Notes: generated from the sequence alone by a model not told the origin. A DNA stretch of 64,000 nucleotides from JABDKH01 sp963768565 (GCA_963768565.1 CAVYIO010000022.1:124001-188000); one strand, 5' to 3'. Shown: positions 18,558-28,417, numbered from the stretch's first letter. Made by a program: numbers and translations.

Positions 18558-20069
18558 TCACAAATCAGCCCGTTTCACACGATCAACCATGATTCTGTTG
18601 AGCATGACCAGCACCACGATGGCCGTGCCCCACTGCGCCAGACACGTCATCACACTGTAGTAGTCAAATGGATTATACCATGAGTCGGGTGCATACACTG
18701 TTGCGGACTGATAGAGCCACCAGCCGAGCAATACGACTGCCTGAAGCGGCACCAGAACAGTAATCAGCACATCCCATCCACGCGTTACGTTCCAGTCGCC
18801 GGGCAACCCGTCAATGACTTCGTGCCTGAACTTCGCGGCACCATAGCGAATCACCGCGAAAGCCACGAATGCGCCCGAGATCATCAGTGCCACACCCCAC
18901 ACAAAATCCTGATTCCCCAGGAAGTCAAGGTTGATTGCGGATGGTATCCCAAAGGCGAAGCCTGCCGCACCAACAAACAGAATGGCTCGTGGTCGAACGA
19001 GACCGGAATCCACGAATACGCGGGTAGCGAGCTCGATCATCGAGATCAAGGAACTGAATGCCGCAAACGAAAGACCCAGGAAGAACAACATGGCGAGCGG
19101 TCCTCCGGCAGGCATCTTCGCGAAAAGCTGCGGCATCCAGATAAACGTCAAGCCTGTGGACGCAGGCCCGCTCGACTTCATGATTTCAAGTACCTCAGGG
19201 CGAGACATCTCACTGCCAAGAATGGCGAACACGGTACCGAAGATCGTCACCGCGGCAGCCAGAGAAACCAGATTGTTGCCGATTCCCGTGATGAAGGCAT
19301 TCTTGACGACGCCATGTTTGCTCTGCATGTATGCGCCGTACGTGAGAATCAACCCCCACCCGGCGCCGGTGTCCCATGCATTCTGCGTCAATGCCTCCAG
19401 CCAGATCCGTGGCCGCATCAGTGTCGACCAATCGGGCGTGAAGAGAAACGCGATCCCCTCACCGGCTCCGTCGAGTGTCACGGTCCGCCCGAGCGAAATC
19501 AGTACGATCACAAGTAGAGCCGGAATCAGGACCTTGTTGACACGCTCGATGGATTTTACACCCTTCCACACCGCGAGCATGGCCAGCGTTATCGCCATCC
19601 CGTGAAAGATCACGGGAAAGCCGCCGGACTGGAAACCATCCCATATCGCTTGAGCCGAATCCGTCGTAACCGGTAACGGATTCACGATCATGGAAAAGAA
19701 GTAGTAGATGCACCAGCCTGCGACGACGGAGTAGTAGAACATGATGGCTGTGGCTACCAGGCCGACGAACGCACCCATCCACGCAAACCGGTCTCCCGCA
19801 GTCTTCATGAAGGTCCCCACGACTCCCATTCGCCCCTTCCGCCCCAGTGCGTATTCCGCGATGATCAGTGGAATACTCCAGACGAACAGGAAGATGAACC
19901 ACGCCAGAAGAAATGCTCCCGCGCCCGCGTCTCCACTGTTCTGGGCGGCAATGCGCGGAAACCGCCAGATGTTGCCGGTGCCGACGGCGATCCCGAGCAC
20001 ACTGAGCAGCAAGCCCCACCTGCTTGTGAATACGCCTGCGGGATTTTGTGCGGAATGGTCAGTCTTCAT
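18558..20069 (-). CDS. Sodium-dependent transporter of the NSS/SNF family
   Basis: A 503-residue, about 12-helix symporter in the inner membrane, using Na+ to import amino acids or related amines. The first helix contains SVLGIAVGTGNIWRFPRIA, the unwound-helix sodium and substrate site of LeuT-type proteins, followed by AFLLAWFIFLFVWSIPLIIAEY. Helix 6/8 region features are visible (FLGLSFAAFSSLISMIE). Its first codons overlap the end of the penicillin-acylase-like gene by 11 bases, so the two are translated together and the transporter may import an acylase product. Substrate cannot be predicted from the sequence. Confidence 0.92.
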   Translation of the reverse strand: MKTDHSAQNPAGVFTSRWGLLLSVLGIAVGTGNIWRFPRIAAQNSGDAGAGAFLLAWFIFLFVWSIPLIIAEYALGRKGRMGVVGTFMKTAGDRFAWMGAFVGLVATAIMFYYSVVAGWCIYYFFSMIVNPLPVTTDSAQAIWDGFQSGGFPVIFHGMAITLAMLAVWKGVKSIERVNKVLIPALLVIVLISLGRTVTLDGAGEGIAFLFTPDWSTLMRPRIWLEALTQNAWDTGAGWGLILTYGAYMQSKHGVVKNAFITGIGNNLVSLAAAVTIFGTVFAILGSEMSRPEVLEIMKSSGPASTGLTFIWMPQLFAKMPAGGPLAMLFFLGLSFAAFSSLISMIELATRVFVDSGLVRPRAILFVGAAGFAFGIPSAINLDFLGNQDFVWGVALMISGAFVAFAVIRYGAAKFRHEVIDGLPGDWNVTRGWDVLITVLVPLQAVVLLGWWLYQSATVYAPDSWYNPFDYYSVMTCLAQWGTAIVVLVMLNRIMVDRVKRADL

Positions 20070-22515
20070 GCGCGGCAGGGTTGAGTCTCAGGGTCGCAAT
20101 CGAGGCAGGGCCGTCAAAATGGCTCGGGTCCGTCGGGTTTTCAAGACGAAAATGACTAAAACGCAGATACGCATCAATCTGTGAGTCGTAAAACTCGTGC
20201 AGCGGATTCCCCGATGGACCTCCGGGGAATACACCGTATCCGGTTGGCGGCTGCGTTGAGAGATCCACAACTACGCGCCAGCTGGCGCTGTGCGTAACCG
20301 TTCGGCCAATGCCGGGCGACAACGTCTCCGAATACCCGGGAAACGAGAATGGCCCTCTCGATAACGACTCGAATCTCGCCGTCCGCAGGAGATGCTGAAA
20401 CACGATCGAGTGTTGATCTCCCCATACCGTGCTCTCATAACCGTCGTACGCATCAACGGCGTCGACCAGAGACATGCACACGAGATCACTGATGAGTTCG
20501 CGCTCGGGTGTGGAGACGCGATCAGCCCATTTCGCGTCAATGGAGCCGTCCAACAGTCGGTATAGTTGCGCCGTGTATGGCTTGAGACGACCGAACGGGG
20601 CCTCGTCCCACGCCAGGCGCTTCAGGGATTTCATCCACTCGTCAAATAGCAGCGTCTCGCGACTGCCCAAACTGGTTTCCGCATCCCAGGAGATCAACAT
20701 CTGCCGGGCTCGCTCAGCCGCCTCATCCGTACAGGGATACGAACTGAGAAGCGCCGCAAAGTCACGTCCCTGCACAGCCAGAACGTCCGACTGGTACCGT
20801 CCGATGTCGTCAACACTGTGTCGGTCCTGGCCACTCAGTAATTCATTAATGCGGATGCCGCGATACGATCGGCGCCAGTCATGTCCGAGGTAGTGCGGAT
20901 ACCACGAGCCGGCCGGTTCCTGATTCGCGGATGCGAGGAAACCCTGGGCGGGATTGCGTGAGTACGGCAGATCCTCGAATGCCACTCTTCCCGTCCACAC
21001 CGGTCCGCTTTTCGTTCCGTCAAGCACTCCCGCACCGTCACCTCCCCGGCGAATCGGCAAGTAGCCGGTCGATCGAATCGCGATGTTGCCGTCCACGTCT
21101 CCGTAAAGAACGTTCTGCATCGGGCTGTCCCAGAATCGCAGCGCGTCCTCAAACTCCTCAATGCCACCGGCATGCATCATGCCCCAGACCGCACGAAGCG
21201 TTCTACTGCTGTCATGCCCGACCCATCGCAGGGCCATCGCCTCACCGTCGAACAGTCGAACGGGTCCCCACTCGGCGTACAGCAGCGTGTCCACGACCGC
21301 ATCTTCACCGCGCACCTGAATCGTATCAACCACCCGCGCGAAATCCTGCGCTGCTCCGTCCACGACGTATCGGGTTGCAGAGTCATCCAGCTCCAGTGCG
21401 ACATGATCGATCTGGTCTGAGCCCGTATTGGTGAAGGCCCAGGCGAGCCTGTCGTTAAATGCTTCGATGGGCAGTGGAGCGCCGGGAATCGTCACGCCGT
21501 AGACGTTCATCGACGGCGTAACCAGGTGCGCTTCATACCAGATGGCCGGAAGGGTGACCCGAAGATGCATATCCCCGGCAAGTATCGGTGCTCCCGTTGT
21601 CGAGCGGGACGCGGCGACCGCCCAGTTGTTCGAACCCCGACCGTGCTCAAAGCCGAATCCAGTGAAGGATTTCGAAGCCGCCAGATCTTTCACCAGTTCA
21701 TCAACAACCGCCTGCGCGGGCGGACCTGAATCACGGCGAGTGACAGAACGGAGCGGTGCGGACGACTCCGGTTCCCCTGGAATGATCGGCGCGTTGATGG
21801 TAGCATGTTTTGGAAACAGCTGGGAGTAGTCTGCAACTCCGAGATCATCTCGAAGCGATCCATACTGAGCGTCATCTGTGCGAAACGTTAAGTCGTACGA
21901 CATAAACTGCAGTACGCGGGTGATCTGCCCCAGCGTGCAGCGTTCCGGTTCGTAGTCAAGGAGCCTGAATTCGAGTGGAAGATCTCTGCGATCGAGTGTA
22001 TCGATAAGGCTGTTGACGCCTGCGCAGTACCAGGCGGCGAGTTCCGCTTCGATGCCTCCGGCCGCCGCGATGCGACGTGCGTTCCGCGAGGCTCCGTACT
22101 CCATGCCGATCCCCCTCATGAATCGATCGGTCCGCAGGGCTCCCGACCCGAGCACCTCCGACAGCCGGCCCGATGCGACGCGCGGCACAAAGTCCATCTG
22201 GAACAGGCGGTCCTGTGCGGTCACGAAACCAAGGGCAGTCACGGCATCGCGATCGCTTGACGCATATATGTGCGGAACACCTCGTGCGTCACGAAACACC
22301 GAAACCGGGGCGTCGAGATCCGCAATTCGAATCGTCTGGTGCTCGGCGTAGGCTGTTGTTCGTGCCGCCCGATACAGCCCGTTCCACGGATCGAGAAGCG
22401 CGCCCGGCGCCGGTCCGCCGCCGAGTCCTGAGGACAGGAGTACGAGGAGGAGCCCGCACGCTGAGCTCGACGCCAGGAAGTGGAGAGATCGTCTCATCTT
22501 AAGTGGTGTGGCCAT
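20059..22515 (-). CDS. Penicillin acylase family protein (Ntn hydrolase)
   Basis: An exported N-terminal-nucleophile amidohydrolase of the penicillin/AHL acylase family, made as a precursor and autoprocessed. The alpha part starts with VSVFRDARGVPHIYA and ALGFVTAQDRLFQMD. The processing site is GRGSNNWAV, with the Ser after Gly as N-terminal nucleophile of the beta chain, followed by GAPILAGDMHL and later FTNTGSDQIDH. C-terminal motifs include HSASWRVVVDL and GPSGNPLHEFYDSQ, all typical. Likely start at 22515 (or 22497), giving an N-terminal hydrophobic signal SSACGLLLVLLSSGLGG; the longer frame to 22683 has an atypical extension. It could cleave acyl amides such as lactone signals or peptides. 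It overlaps the downstream NSS transporter. Confidence 0.9.
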   Translation of the reverse strand: MATPLKMRRSLHFLASSSACGLLLVLLSSGLGGGPAPGALLDPWNGLYRAARTTAYAEHQTIRIADLDAPVSVFRDARGVPHIYASSDRDAVTALGFVTAQDRLFQMDFVPRVASGRLSEVLGSGALRTDRFMRGIGMEYGASRNARRIAAAGGIEAELAAWYCAGVNSLIDTLDRRDLPLEFRLLDYEPERCTLGQITRVLQFMSYDLTFRTDDAQYGSLRDDLGVADYSQLFPKHATINAPIIPGEPESSAPLRSVTRRDSGPPAQAVVDELVKDLAASKSFTGFGFEHGRGSNNWAVAASRSTTGAPILAGDMHLRVTLPAIWYEAHLVTPSMNVYGVTIPGAPLPIEAFNDRLAWAFTNTGSDQIDHVALELDDSATRYVVDGAAQDFARVVDTIQVRGEDAVVDTLLYAEWGPVRLFDGEAMALRWVGHDSSRTLRAVWGMMHAGGIEEFEDALRFWDSPMQNVLYGDVDGNIAIRSTGYLPIRRGGDGAGVLDGTKSGPVWTGRVAFEDLPYSRNPAQGFLASANQEPAGSWYPHYLGHDWRRSYRGIRINELLSGQDRHSVDDIGRYQSDVLAVQGRDFAALLSSYPCTDEAAERARQMLISWDAETSLGSRETLLFDEWMKSLKRLAWDEAPFGRLKPYTAQLYRLLDGSIDAKWADRVSTPERELISDLVCMSLVDAVDAYDGYESTVWGDQHSIVFQHLLRTARFESLSRGPFSFPGYSETLSPGIGRTVTHSASWRVVVDLSTQPPTGYGVFPGGPSGNPLHEFYDSQIDAYLRFSHFRLENPTDPSHFDGPASIATLRLNPAAHED

Positions 22516-22742
22516 CAAAGGCGCGGGCTCATGGTCCATGCCGACTCGTCCGCGACCCGCAGCAACCTGTGTCGTAAGTCGTGCCATGCACATCCGCCAG
22601 CCATCGCAGGTGTCCGGCACGACGGCGTTGAAAGTAGCGGGATCCGGCACCGGAGTCAATTTCAGTGACGATCTCGTGCCCACGGCCCGATGATCAACGA
22701 GAAAGTATATTGACGTCGTAAGTCCAAGTCACTGCAAGGGTC

Positions 22743-23360
22743 ATGCGAACCACTATCCCCTTCTTGCTCGCATCGGCATCACCTCGAAGACGGCATCTGC
22801 TCGAAATCCTTGGCCTGCCTTTCTCCGTCATGACGGCATCGGTATCCGAGGACGTAGAGACGGAGTGGACACCTGCAGAGATTGTTCAGAATCTCGCCAT
22901 TCGCAAGGCCGCGTCCGTAGCGGATGAATATCCGGATGCGTTGGTCCTTGGGGCGGACACTCTTGTCGTGGTTGGAGACGAGATACTCGGTAAGCCCGTC
23001 AATGAATCCGAGGCTGTGCGGATGCTGGAGATGCTGAGTGCGCGGACGCATCAGGTTTTCACCGGCCTTGCCCTCGTCTCCCGGGCCTCCGACCGATCAA
23101 CGGTAGGCCACGAGGTCACCGATGTCACGTTCGCCGAACTGGACCCCGCGCAGATCAGAGCGTATGTGGCCTCCGGCTCGCCGATGGACAAGGCGGGCGC
23201 ATACGGTATACAGGAGGACCTCGGGGCCACCTTCGTCTCCGGGATCCGAGGCGACTACTACACGGTGGTCGGACTACCGCTGCACCGACTGTACAAGATG
23301 CTCACGAGCGAATTCGGTGATCTGATGGAACTCGATCCGGCGCCGAATCCGAATTTGTGA
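22743..23360 (+). CDS. maf: Maf-like nucleotide pyrophosphatase
   Basis: A 205-residue Maf/Ham1-superfamily enzyme that hydrolyses non-canonical NTPs (dTTP/UTP class in most relatives), affecting septation when overproduced. Hallmarks are ASASPRRRHLLEILG at residues 11-25, AIRKA near 52, VLGADTLVVVGDEILGKP near 68-85 (catalytic Asp), TGLALVS near 107, and MDKAGAYGIQEDLG near 148. It is the only plus-strand gene between the acylase and the nitroreductase and is transcribed divergently from the acylase across a 227-base gap. Confidence 0.93.
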   Translation: MRTTIPFLLASASPRRRHLLEILGLPFSVMTASVSEDVETEWTPAEIVQNLAIRKAASVADEYPDALVLGADTLVVVGDEILGKPVNESEAVRMLEMLSARTHQVFTGLALVSRASDRSTVGHEVTDVTFAELDPAQIRAYVASGSPMDKAGAYGIQEDLGATFVSGIRGDYYTVVGLPLHRLYKMLTSEFGDLMELDPAPNPNL

Positions 23361-23436
23361 TCGGGAATTCGGGCTCTCGCGCTGGTGCACTGCGGCTGAA
23401 TCTCTTTGAGCGTGAAGCATCCGAGCTTCTACCGGA

Positions 23437-24471
23437 CTACTCCCGAACCACGACGTGCGATGCGGGCCGGCGGGGCGTTCTCCGATCTTCGTTTCCATAG
23501 CCCATGCGCAACACGATCTGCGGGTAGTGACTCTCTCCAACCATGCTTCCCAGTTCGCGACGCAGCTCCGCGACTTCGATGGGCTGATTCAGATACGATG
23601 CCTGGATGCCGTAGTCGGCCGCCAGCAATAACACATGGTCAAGCGCCATACCCGCTTGCAACCACGAGCGACGGTCATCTCTGTCAGTGCTGAGCACTGC
23701 AATAACCGGAGAGCCCGCGGCCAGTTGTTCGTCTCTCGCAGCCTGTCCGTCGCCCCAGTCGAACGTGCGCACAACGAACGGTCCGAGCCTCGACTTCACA
23801 TCACCTGCTCCCATGGCATAGCCAGGTATTCCATCGCTACGATAGCTCCGGTTTGGCCTGAGCCACGCCGCCAGTTCTCGCCTGAAGTGCTTGTTACCTG
23901 CCTGGATTCGATCGCCGGTGGCGATCAGCGACGCGAGCGCACTCTTGCTGTTGTCGTCGCTGAACAGGTCGAGGCGCGACCCCGACGACTCGGCAGCCGC
24001 CCGAAGTGAGTCAAGTTCCAGATCCGGAACGGGTTGATCCAGAAAGGGCGACCGGTTCGTGTGGCGCTTCTTGATCGCCATGAAGAGGCGTTCCTCCTCA
24101 AGCGTTGGGTCATACACACCCGCAACCTCCACCCTGGCAAGCAGATCCAAATCGGATTCGTCGGGAAACAACGTGACGCGAGGCTCCATGCGGTAGTGTC
24201 GCATGGCAACGGTGAGATGAAACAACGCCGCACCGCAACTCATGATCAACTCACGGTCCTCCGGGTCAACCACAGCGAGAGCTCGCGAGCGGTCGGCTAG
24301 CAATGCGACGCCCTGCGCACCAATGGCAAACAGCCACGGCTGTGTGTTGTGGCCAGAAGGCGCCAGAATCGCAAAACCGACCAGGTACTTTAGCCTCTCC
24401 GGTAACGATGCAGACTCCGGAAAATCATGCTCACTTGTCAGCCACGGATCATTCAGTTCCGGATCCTTCAT
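23437..24471 (-). CDS. Acg-type nitroreductase family protein
   Basis: A 344-residue FMN-binding-like protein of the two-lobed nitroreductase group typified by mycobacterial Acg. Visible are LVGFAILAPSGHNTQPW near residue 30, ELIMSCGAALFHLTVAM near 75, IKKRHTNRSPF near 125, AGMALDHVLLLAADYGIQAS near 275, and YPQIVLRMGYG near the C-terminus. I start at 24471 (MKDPELND), since a GGAGG sequence lies eight bases upstream. Acg proteins are induced by hypoxia in mycobacteria and may sequester flavin. The next genes on the strand upstream are UspA proteins, which are also members of that regulon in mycobacteria. Confidence 0.82.
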   Translation of the reverse strand: MKDPELNDPWLTSEHDFPESASLPERLKYLVGFAILAPSGHNTQPWLFAIGAQGVALLADRSRALAVVDPEDRELIMSCGAALFHLTVAMRHYRMEPRVTLFPDESDLDLLARVEVAGVYDPTLEEERLFMAIKKRHTNRSPFLDQPVPDLELDSLRAAAESSGSRLDLFSDDNSKSALASLIATGDRIQAGNKHFRRELAAWLRPNRSYRSDGIPGYAMGAGDVKSRLGPFVVRTFDWGDGQAARDEQLAAGSPVIAVLSTDRDDRRSWLQAGMALDHVLLLAADYGIQASYLNQPIEVAELRRELGSMVGESHYPQIVLRMGYGNEDRRTPRRPASHVVVRE

Positions 24472-24589
24472 CTTGCGATCCTCCGCTTGGGTCGACCAAT
24501 TGGCTGAACGTCCGACGAAGAGATCCATCTTCGGATCTGCCTCCTCCAAACGTACTTCGGCGTTGCCATGTTACTGTTTCGGTCGACTC

Positions 24590-25519
24590 CTATGCAGCCG
24601 ACGCCGGTCTACTCGCCGGCGGCTCAACATAGACGGAGCACGACGCACCATGTAGAACTTTCTCTGTAGTGCTTCCCACAACAAACCGTTCACTCGCGGA
24701 AAGTCCCCTTTTTGTCATCACGATCAGATCACAGCCAAGCTCCTTCACATAGTCGAGAATAACCGGCGCCGGAGTCCCCTCCCTGACGTGAATCTGGTGA
24801 GGAATGTATGGCCCTTCCAGATCTTTGACGAGATCGACGACCATCCGGTGGACGCGCTCCTCCACATCCGGCACAAGATCACGCAGAGTCTTGATCGTGG
24901 TCAGGGATACAGGGAATGCAAACCGCTCGAGCACGTGGACGATCTCCAACTGAGCACGAAACAGAGTGGCCAGTTTGTGTGCGGCCCTTAATCCCGAAAC
25001 GCTATTATCTGAGAGGTCGAGGGGTACGAGGATTCTCTGGATAGGCTGATCCCCGTCCGAGCCGCTTCGTTCTCTCGCCACCAGTACAGGAATGTCAGAC
25101 TCCGCCACGACAGCCCGTGCAACACTGCCCAGCAGCAGCCTCTTCAGACCGGATCGACCGTGCGTCCCGACGGCGATGAGATCCATTTCTTCCTTCCGTG
25201 CGTAGTCGACCAGGGCGTGAGCCGGTCGCGGACCTCGTATCTGCACCGGAAGCACAGCGTCCTCCTCGATGCCTGACTGGTTGATGAATGCTTTCATCAA
25301 CCTGCTTGACTCCTGTAGAAGGGCATCGATGAGAACGCGATCGTTGAGGGCAGCACGATAGGCCTCCACGAGAGGATTCTCTCCGAGCGTATCGATCACA
25401 TGAACGACGTGCGTCTCGGCTCCACAAGTCTGGCCAAGACTCGCGGCCTGTCGTAACGCCGCATGGGAGGAATCCGAGAAGTCGGTACCGACCAGGATTC
25501 TCCCGAACGAGTTCATCAC
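24590..25519 (-). CDS. Universal stress protein, two UspA domains
   Basis: A 309-residue tandem UspA protein, cytoplasmic. Domain 1 (residues about 6-150) ends with the nucleotide-binding pattern VGTHGRSGLKRLLLGSVARAV, a full G-2x-G-9x-G[ST] motif, so it probably binds ATP. Domain 2 (about 160-300) has MTKRGLSASERFVVGSTTEKV, also near-canonical. It starts nine bases after the stop of tonB, on the same strand, so the tonB and usp genes are probably one transcript. One of three double UspA genes within 4 kb, interrupted by tonB. Confidence 0.92.
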   Translation of the reverse strand: MMNSFGRILVGTDFSDSSHAALRQAASLGQTCGAETHVVHVIDTLGENPLVEAYRAALNDRVLIDALLQESSRLMKAFINQSGIEEDAVLPVQIRGPRPAHALVDYARKEEMDLIAVGTHGRSGLKRLLLGSVARAVVAESDIPVLVARERSGSDGDQPIQRILVPLDLSDNSVSGLRAAHKLATLFRAQLEIVHVLERFAFPVSLTTIKTLRDLVPDVEERVHRMVVDLVKDLEGPYIPHQIHVREGTPAPVILDYVKELGCDLIVMTKRGLSASERFVVGSTTEKVLHGASCSVYVEPPASRPASAA

Positions 25520-25528
25520 ACCTTCTCC

Positions 25529-26344
25529 CTAAGAGCGCTCTCGGAGCATGAATCGAATGGGAATGGCGAGTTTCACGCGGACCGCTCGACCACGTTGCCG
25601 GCCCGGGTTGTATCGAAGCTTCTTGACCGCTTCCAGAGCAGCTTCATCAAGCACGCCGCCCGCCGACTTTGCGACGATCGGATTCGAGCCCGTCCCATCC
25701 GGTTCCACCACGACCTGGATCACCACGAGGCCCTCCATCTGTGCCTGACGTGCAATGGGCGGATACTCCAGAAACTCGTAGATCTTGTTTGCACCGCCGA
25801 TGATCTCGGGCATCTGTTCCACGACAACAAAGATTTCGGAAAGATCTTCTTCCTCTTCTTCTACCACTTCAACCGGCGGAGGAGGTATGTATGCCGCCGC
25901 TTCATTCATGTCCAGCGTCACGTCCAGATCCAGCGCGTCATCATCGAGAATCGTGTCGTCGGAAACTTCAACAGGCACGGGTGGTCGTGGCGGTGGCGGC
26001 GGTCGGTCGATCTGTTTGGTCTGAAGGATCTCTTCCATCTCAACGACTTCCTGCTCCGCGAGTGTCACGTCGAATCCCTCGGCGGCTGGATACAGAGGAG
26101 CACGGATAATCCACACTAGAGCGGCGAGTGACACCGCGAGTCCGGCCTCAACGGAAAGACGGTAGTGCGAGCGCCAGTTCTTGCCTTTCTCTTTCCGGAG
26201 AATCCTTCTTCCGTACTGTACGGACCTCTTCGGTCGTTCCCCGCTGTTCAGTACGCCTGACCGCTCAACTCCCTCGTCCGTCCTCGGTCTGCCCTCTCGC
26301 GTGCGAGAGCCACGCCACGTCGGTTTGTCCTTCAAAACTGCCAT
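25529..26344 (-). CDS. TonB-like energy transducer
   Basis: A 271-residue TonB protein, energising outer-membrane receptors through ExbB/ExbD. A basic cytoplasmic head is followed by a membrane helix (about residues 66-85, GLAVSLAALVWII), then a periplasmic Pro-rich spacer (RPPPPPRPPVPV), an acidic run (VEVVEEEEEDLSEIF), and the TonB C-terminal fold with YPPIARQAQMEGLVVIQVVV and LDEAALEAVKKLRYNPGRQ near the end. The exbB/exbD pair here is 29 kb away (54529-55691). Placing tonB between universal stress protein genes is unusual. Confidence 0.92.
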   Translation of the reverse strand: MAVLKDKPTWRGSRTREGRPRTDEGVERSGVLNSGERPKRSVQYGRRILRKEKGKNWRSHYRLSVEAGLAVSLAALVWIIRAPLYPAAEGFDVTLAEQEVVEMEEILQTKQIDRPPPPPRPPVPVEVSDDTILDDDALDLDVTLDMNEAAAYIPPPPVEVVEEEEEDLSEIFVVVEQMPEIIGGANKIYEFLEYPPIARQAQMEGLVVIQVVVEPDGTGSNPIVAKSAGGVLDEAALEAVKKLRYNPGRQRGRAVRVKLAIPIRFMLRERS

Positions 26345-26548
26345 CGATGTTCTACTCCGGCCACGCGGGCCGACAGCTATTTGTTTTGCCAGTCAACTAG
26401 TCTGCTGGATGTACGAAGGATACGCTGCAAGGTGACGCTCAGTGGAACAGGGCGCCCCTACGAAGTCGGGCAGACAACCCGAACGATTTGTGACGGTGAA
26501 AGCCCGACGGAGGGCTGCCGGCACGGGCTGACGGCAGGTCGTAGCGAT
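26345..26548. other. 203-base gap upstream of tonB
   Basis: Spacer between the tonB start and the end of the next UspA gene. The last 70 bases are GC-rich with several short runs (GGAGGGCTGCCGGCACGG). I see no convincing tRNA, riboswitch or terminator here; it may hold the promoter for tonB and the downstream usp gene. Confidence 0.4.
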
Positions 26549-27427
26549 TCAGGTCGCGGCCGCGATCTCGTTGAAGAACCTCGCTGCCAGTTGCCGATCC
26601 GAGTCGTCCGGCTGGACGAGCGACTTGCCGAACGACTTTACCGTGAGAACAGAGCATGGCGCCGATCGAATGAGCTTGTCGGCCATCTCCCCCAGGCGGG
26701 CCCGCCGATCGCTGGTGTGACCATGAGAGTGAATCACGAGCATGTCCACACCACGCTCCGCTATCCTGTCAATCACAGACTTGTCGACCTGGCCTTTTCT
26801 AACTATAAAATTACAGAAGTCGAGCTGGGTCGATTCCAATTCGATCTCCGGAGGCAACATCGAAGTGCCTCCGTTTCGGACGTGGATGAACTCGATCTCT
26901 GCGTTGTACAGAGCTGCCAATTCTCTACCGACGCGAATGGCCGACGGAGTGTAGTCGGAGAAGTCGATGGCGATCAGAATTCGACGGATGTCGACCGGCC
27001 CGTGAACGAACCGCGGGCTTGTCAGAAGGACCGGCCGATCCGCCGTGCGTACGACATACTCTGCGGTAGTCCCGATCACCTGTCCGTATGCGCCGAGGTA
27101 TGTCAGGAGGCGGTCGGTGGTACGGGATCCATGCTTGCCCATAAAAATGGCATCGACATCCAGTGCCTGCGATTGCTCGATAATGGCCTGGTCCGGTCGG
27201 CGAGCGGCAACAGCCTCGACCGTGACATCAAGGTCGCCATCCGCCACTTCCGACAGCCGCGACGAAAACTCATCCTTGAAGCGTGCCGCAGCCGACGGTG
27301 TCGCTGCAACGTGAACGACGCGCACGGCGACATTCCGCTTCTCCGCCAGTCGCCGACCGAAGTGCAGAGCGGCCTCCGCGCCGGAAGAAGCGTCGACGGG
27401 TACGAGAATTGATCTCAATGCAAGCAT
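26549..27427 (-). CDS. Universal stress protein, two degenerate UspA domains
   Basis: A 292-residue tandem UspA protein. Both domains keep the fold's start (SILVPVDASSGAEAALHF; RRILIAIDFSDYTPSAI), but their ATP motifs are degenerate: GKHGSRTTDRLLTYLGAYGQV in domain 1 and HSHGHTSDRRARLGEMADKLI in domain 2, where the second and third Gly and the following Ser are changed. It may therefore not bind ATP like its neighbours. It is 57 bases downstream of the third Usp gene. Confidence 0.85.
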   Translation of the reverse strand: MLALRSILVPVDASSGAEAALHFGRRLAEKRNVAVRVVHVAATPSAAARFKDEFSSRLSEVADGDLDVTVEAVAARRPDQAIIEQSQALDVDAIFMGKHGSRTTDRLLTYLGAYGQVIGTTAEYVVRTADRPVLLTSPRFVHGPVDIRRILIAIDFSDYTPSAIRVGRELAALYNAEIEFIHVRNGGTSMLPPEIELESTQLDFCNFIVRKGQVDKSVIDRIAERGVDMLVIHSHGHTSDRRARLGEMADKLIRSAPCSVLTVKSFGKSLVQPDDSDRQLAARFFNEIAAAT

Positions 27428-27484
27428 CTTCGGATCTGCAAATCCCTGTGTGGGGCGAACAGGTTTCTATTTCTCACCGGGAGC

Positions 27485-28417
27485 TCAGGTTTGATCTTCG
27501 GCCTGGCCATCGATGCGGCGTGGAAGTATCAGGACCGGGCACGGAGCCGTACGGACGACACTCTCAGCGACGGAGCCAATCAGAACATGCGAGAGCCCCG
27601 TCAGGCCATGGGTAGACATCACGATCAGATCGCACTGCTGCTCGCCAGCGTATTCGGTGATCTCTCGAGCGGCGTGTCCCTGTCGAAGGGCGAATGTTGC
27701 GTCGACCGACGGACCCGCGGCTTCCGCGAACAACTTCTCCATCTCCTGGAGTGCTCTTTTATCGAGGTCCGGCCTCAGATCGTACACGGAAAACACACCT
27801 GTATTGTAGAACGCCGGATGCATCGTTTCCTCGACGACATGCAGGATCTCCAACGTGGCCTGGTTCTCGGATGCGAGCTGCTTCGAAACGCCGAGCGTCC
27901 TGGCGGATTCTTCCGAAAAGTCAACCGGCACGACGATTGACTTCATGTTTTCGCCCAGGTGATGGGAAGCCTCTCCACCGATCGTCAACACCGGGCATTC
28001 GGAGAGTCGAACGAGTTCCTCCGCAACGCTTCCAAGTATCATCCGTCTGAAACCACGTCGCCCGTGAGTCCCACTCACAATCAGCTCAATATCATGCGCG
28101 GCGGCGTATCGCAGAATGGCCGACGCCGGAGCAACGTCGCGCTCGACTGAATAGGACACTTTTGTGCCGTCAGCGACCTTCCTCTGTATCGCAACGCGAC
28201 CGTACAGACGCTCCGCCTCGGCCGCGATCTCACGTTCCTTGCCGGCCACCTCTTCAGCCTCATCGAAGAGAATCTGAACATGAACGAGGTGCAGCTCGAC
28301 AGGTCGACTGCCGACAAAGTCGAGGGCACTCTCAAGAGCCGACTCCGAGGCCGGTGAGAAGTCGACCGCCACAAGGATTCTTCCTGGCTTGAACACGGCG
28401 ACGACGTCTTTCTTCAT
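27485..28417 (-). CDS. Universal stress protein, two UspA domains
   Basis: A 310-residue tandem UspA protein, first gene of the minus-strand usp/tonB group. Both ATP-binding motifs are canonical: GTHGRRGFRRMILGSVAEELV in domain 1 (near residues 115-135) and STHGLTGLSHVLIGSVAESVV in domain 2 (near 270-290). It faces the cytochrome gene across a 436-base divergent intergenic region with an inverted-repeat element. Confidence 0.92.
   Translation of the reverse strand: MKKDVVAVFKPGRILVAVDFSPASESALESALDFVGSRPVELHLVHVQILFDEAEEVAGKEREIAAEAERLYGRVAIQRKVADGTKVSYSVERDVAPASAILRYAAAHDIELIVSGTHGRRGFRRMILGSVAEELVRLSECPVLTIGGEASHHLGENMKSIVVPVDFSEESARTLGVSKQLASENQATLEILHVVEETMHPAFYNTGVFSVYDLRPDLDKRALQEMEKLFAEAAGPSVDATFALRQGHAAREITEYAGEQQCDLIVMSTHGLTGLSHVLIGSVAESVVRTAPCPVLILPRRIDGQAEDQT

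Noticed and set aside
18822..19517. 231-residue open frame antisense to the NSS transporter
   Set aside because: It is fully inside the transporter gene, lacks a start context and has a composition typical of antisense frames (Arg/Pro/His rich).
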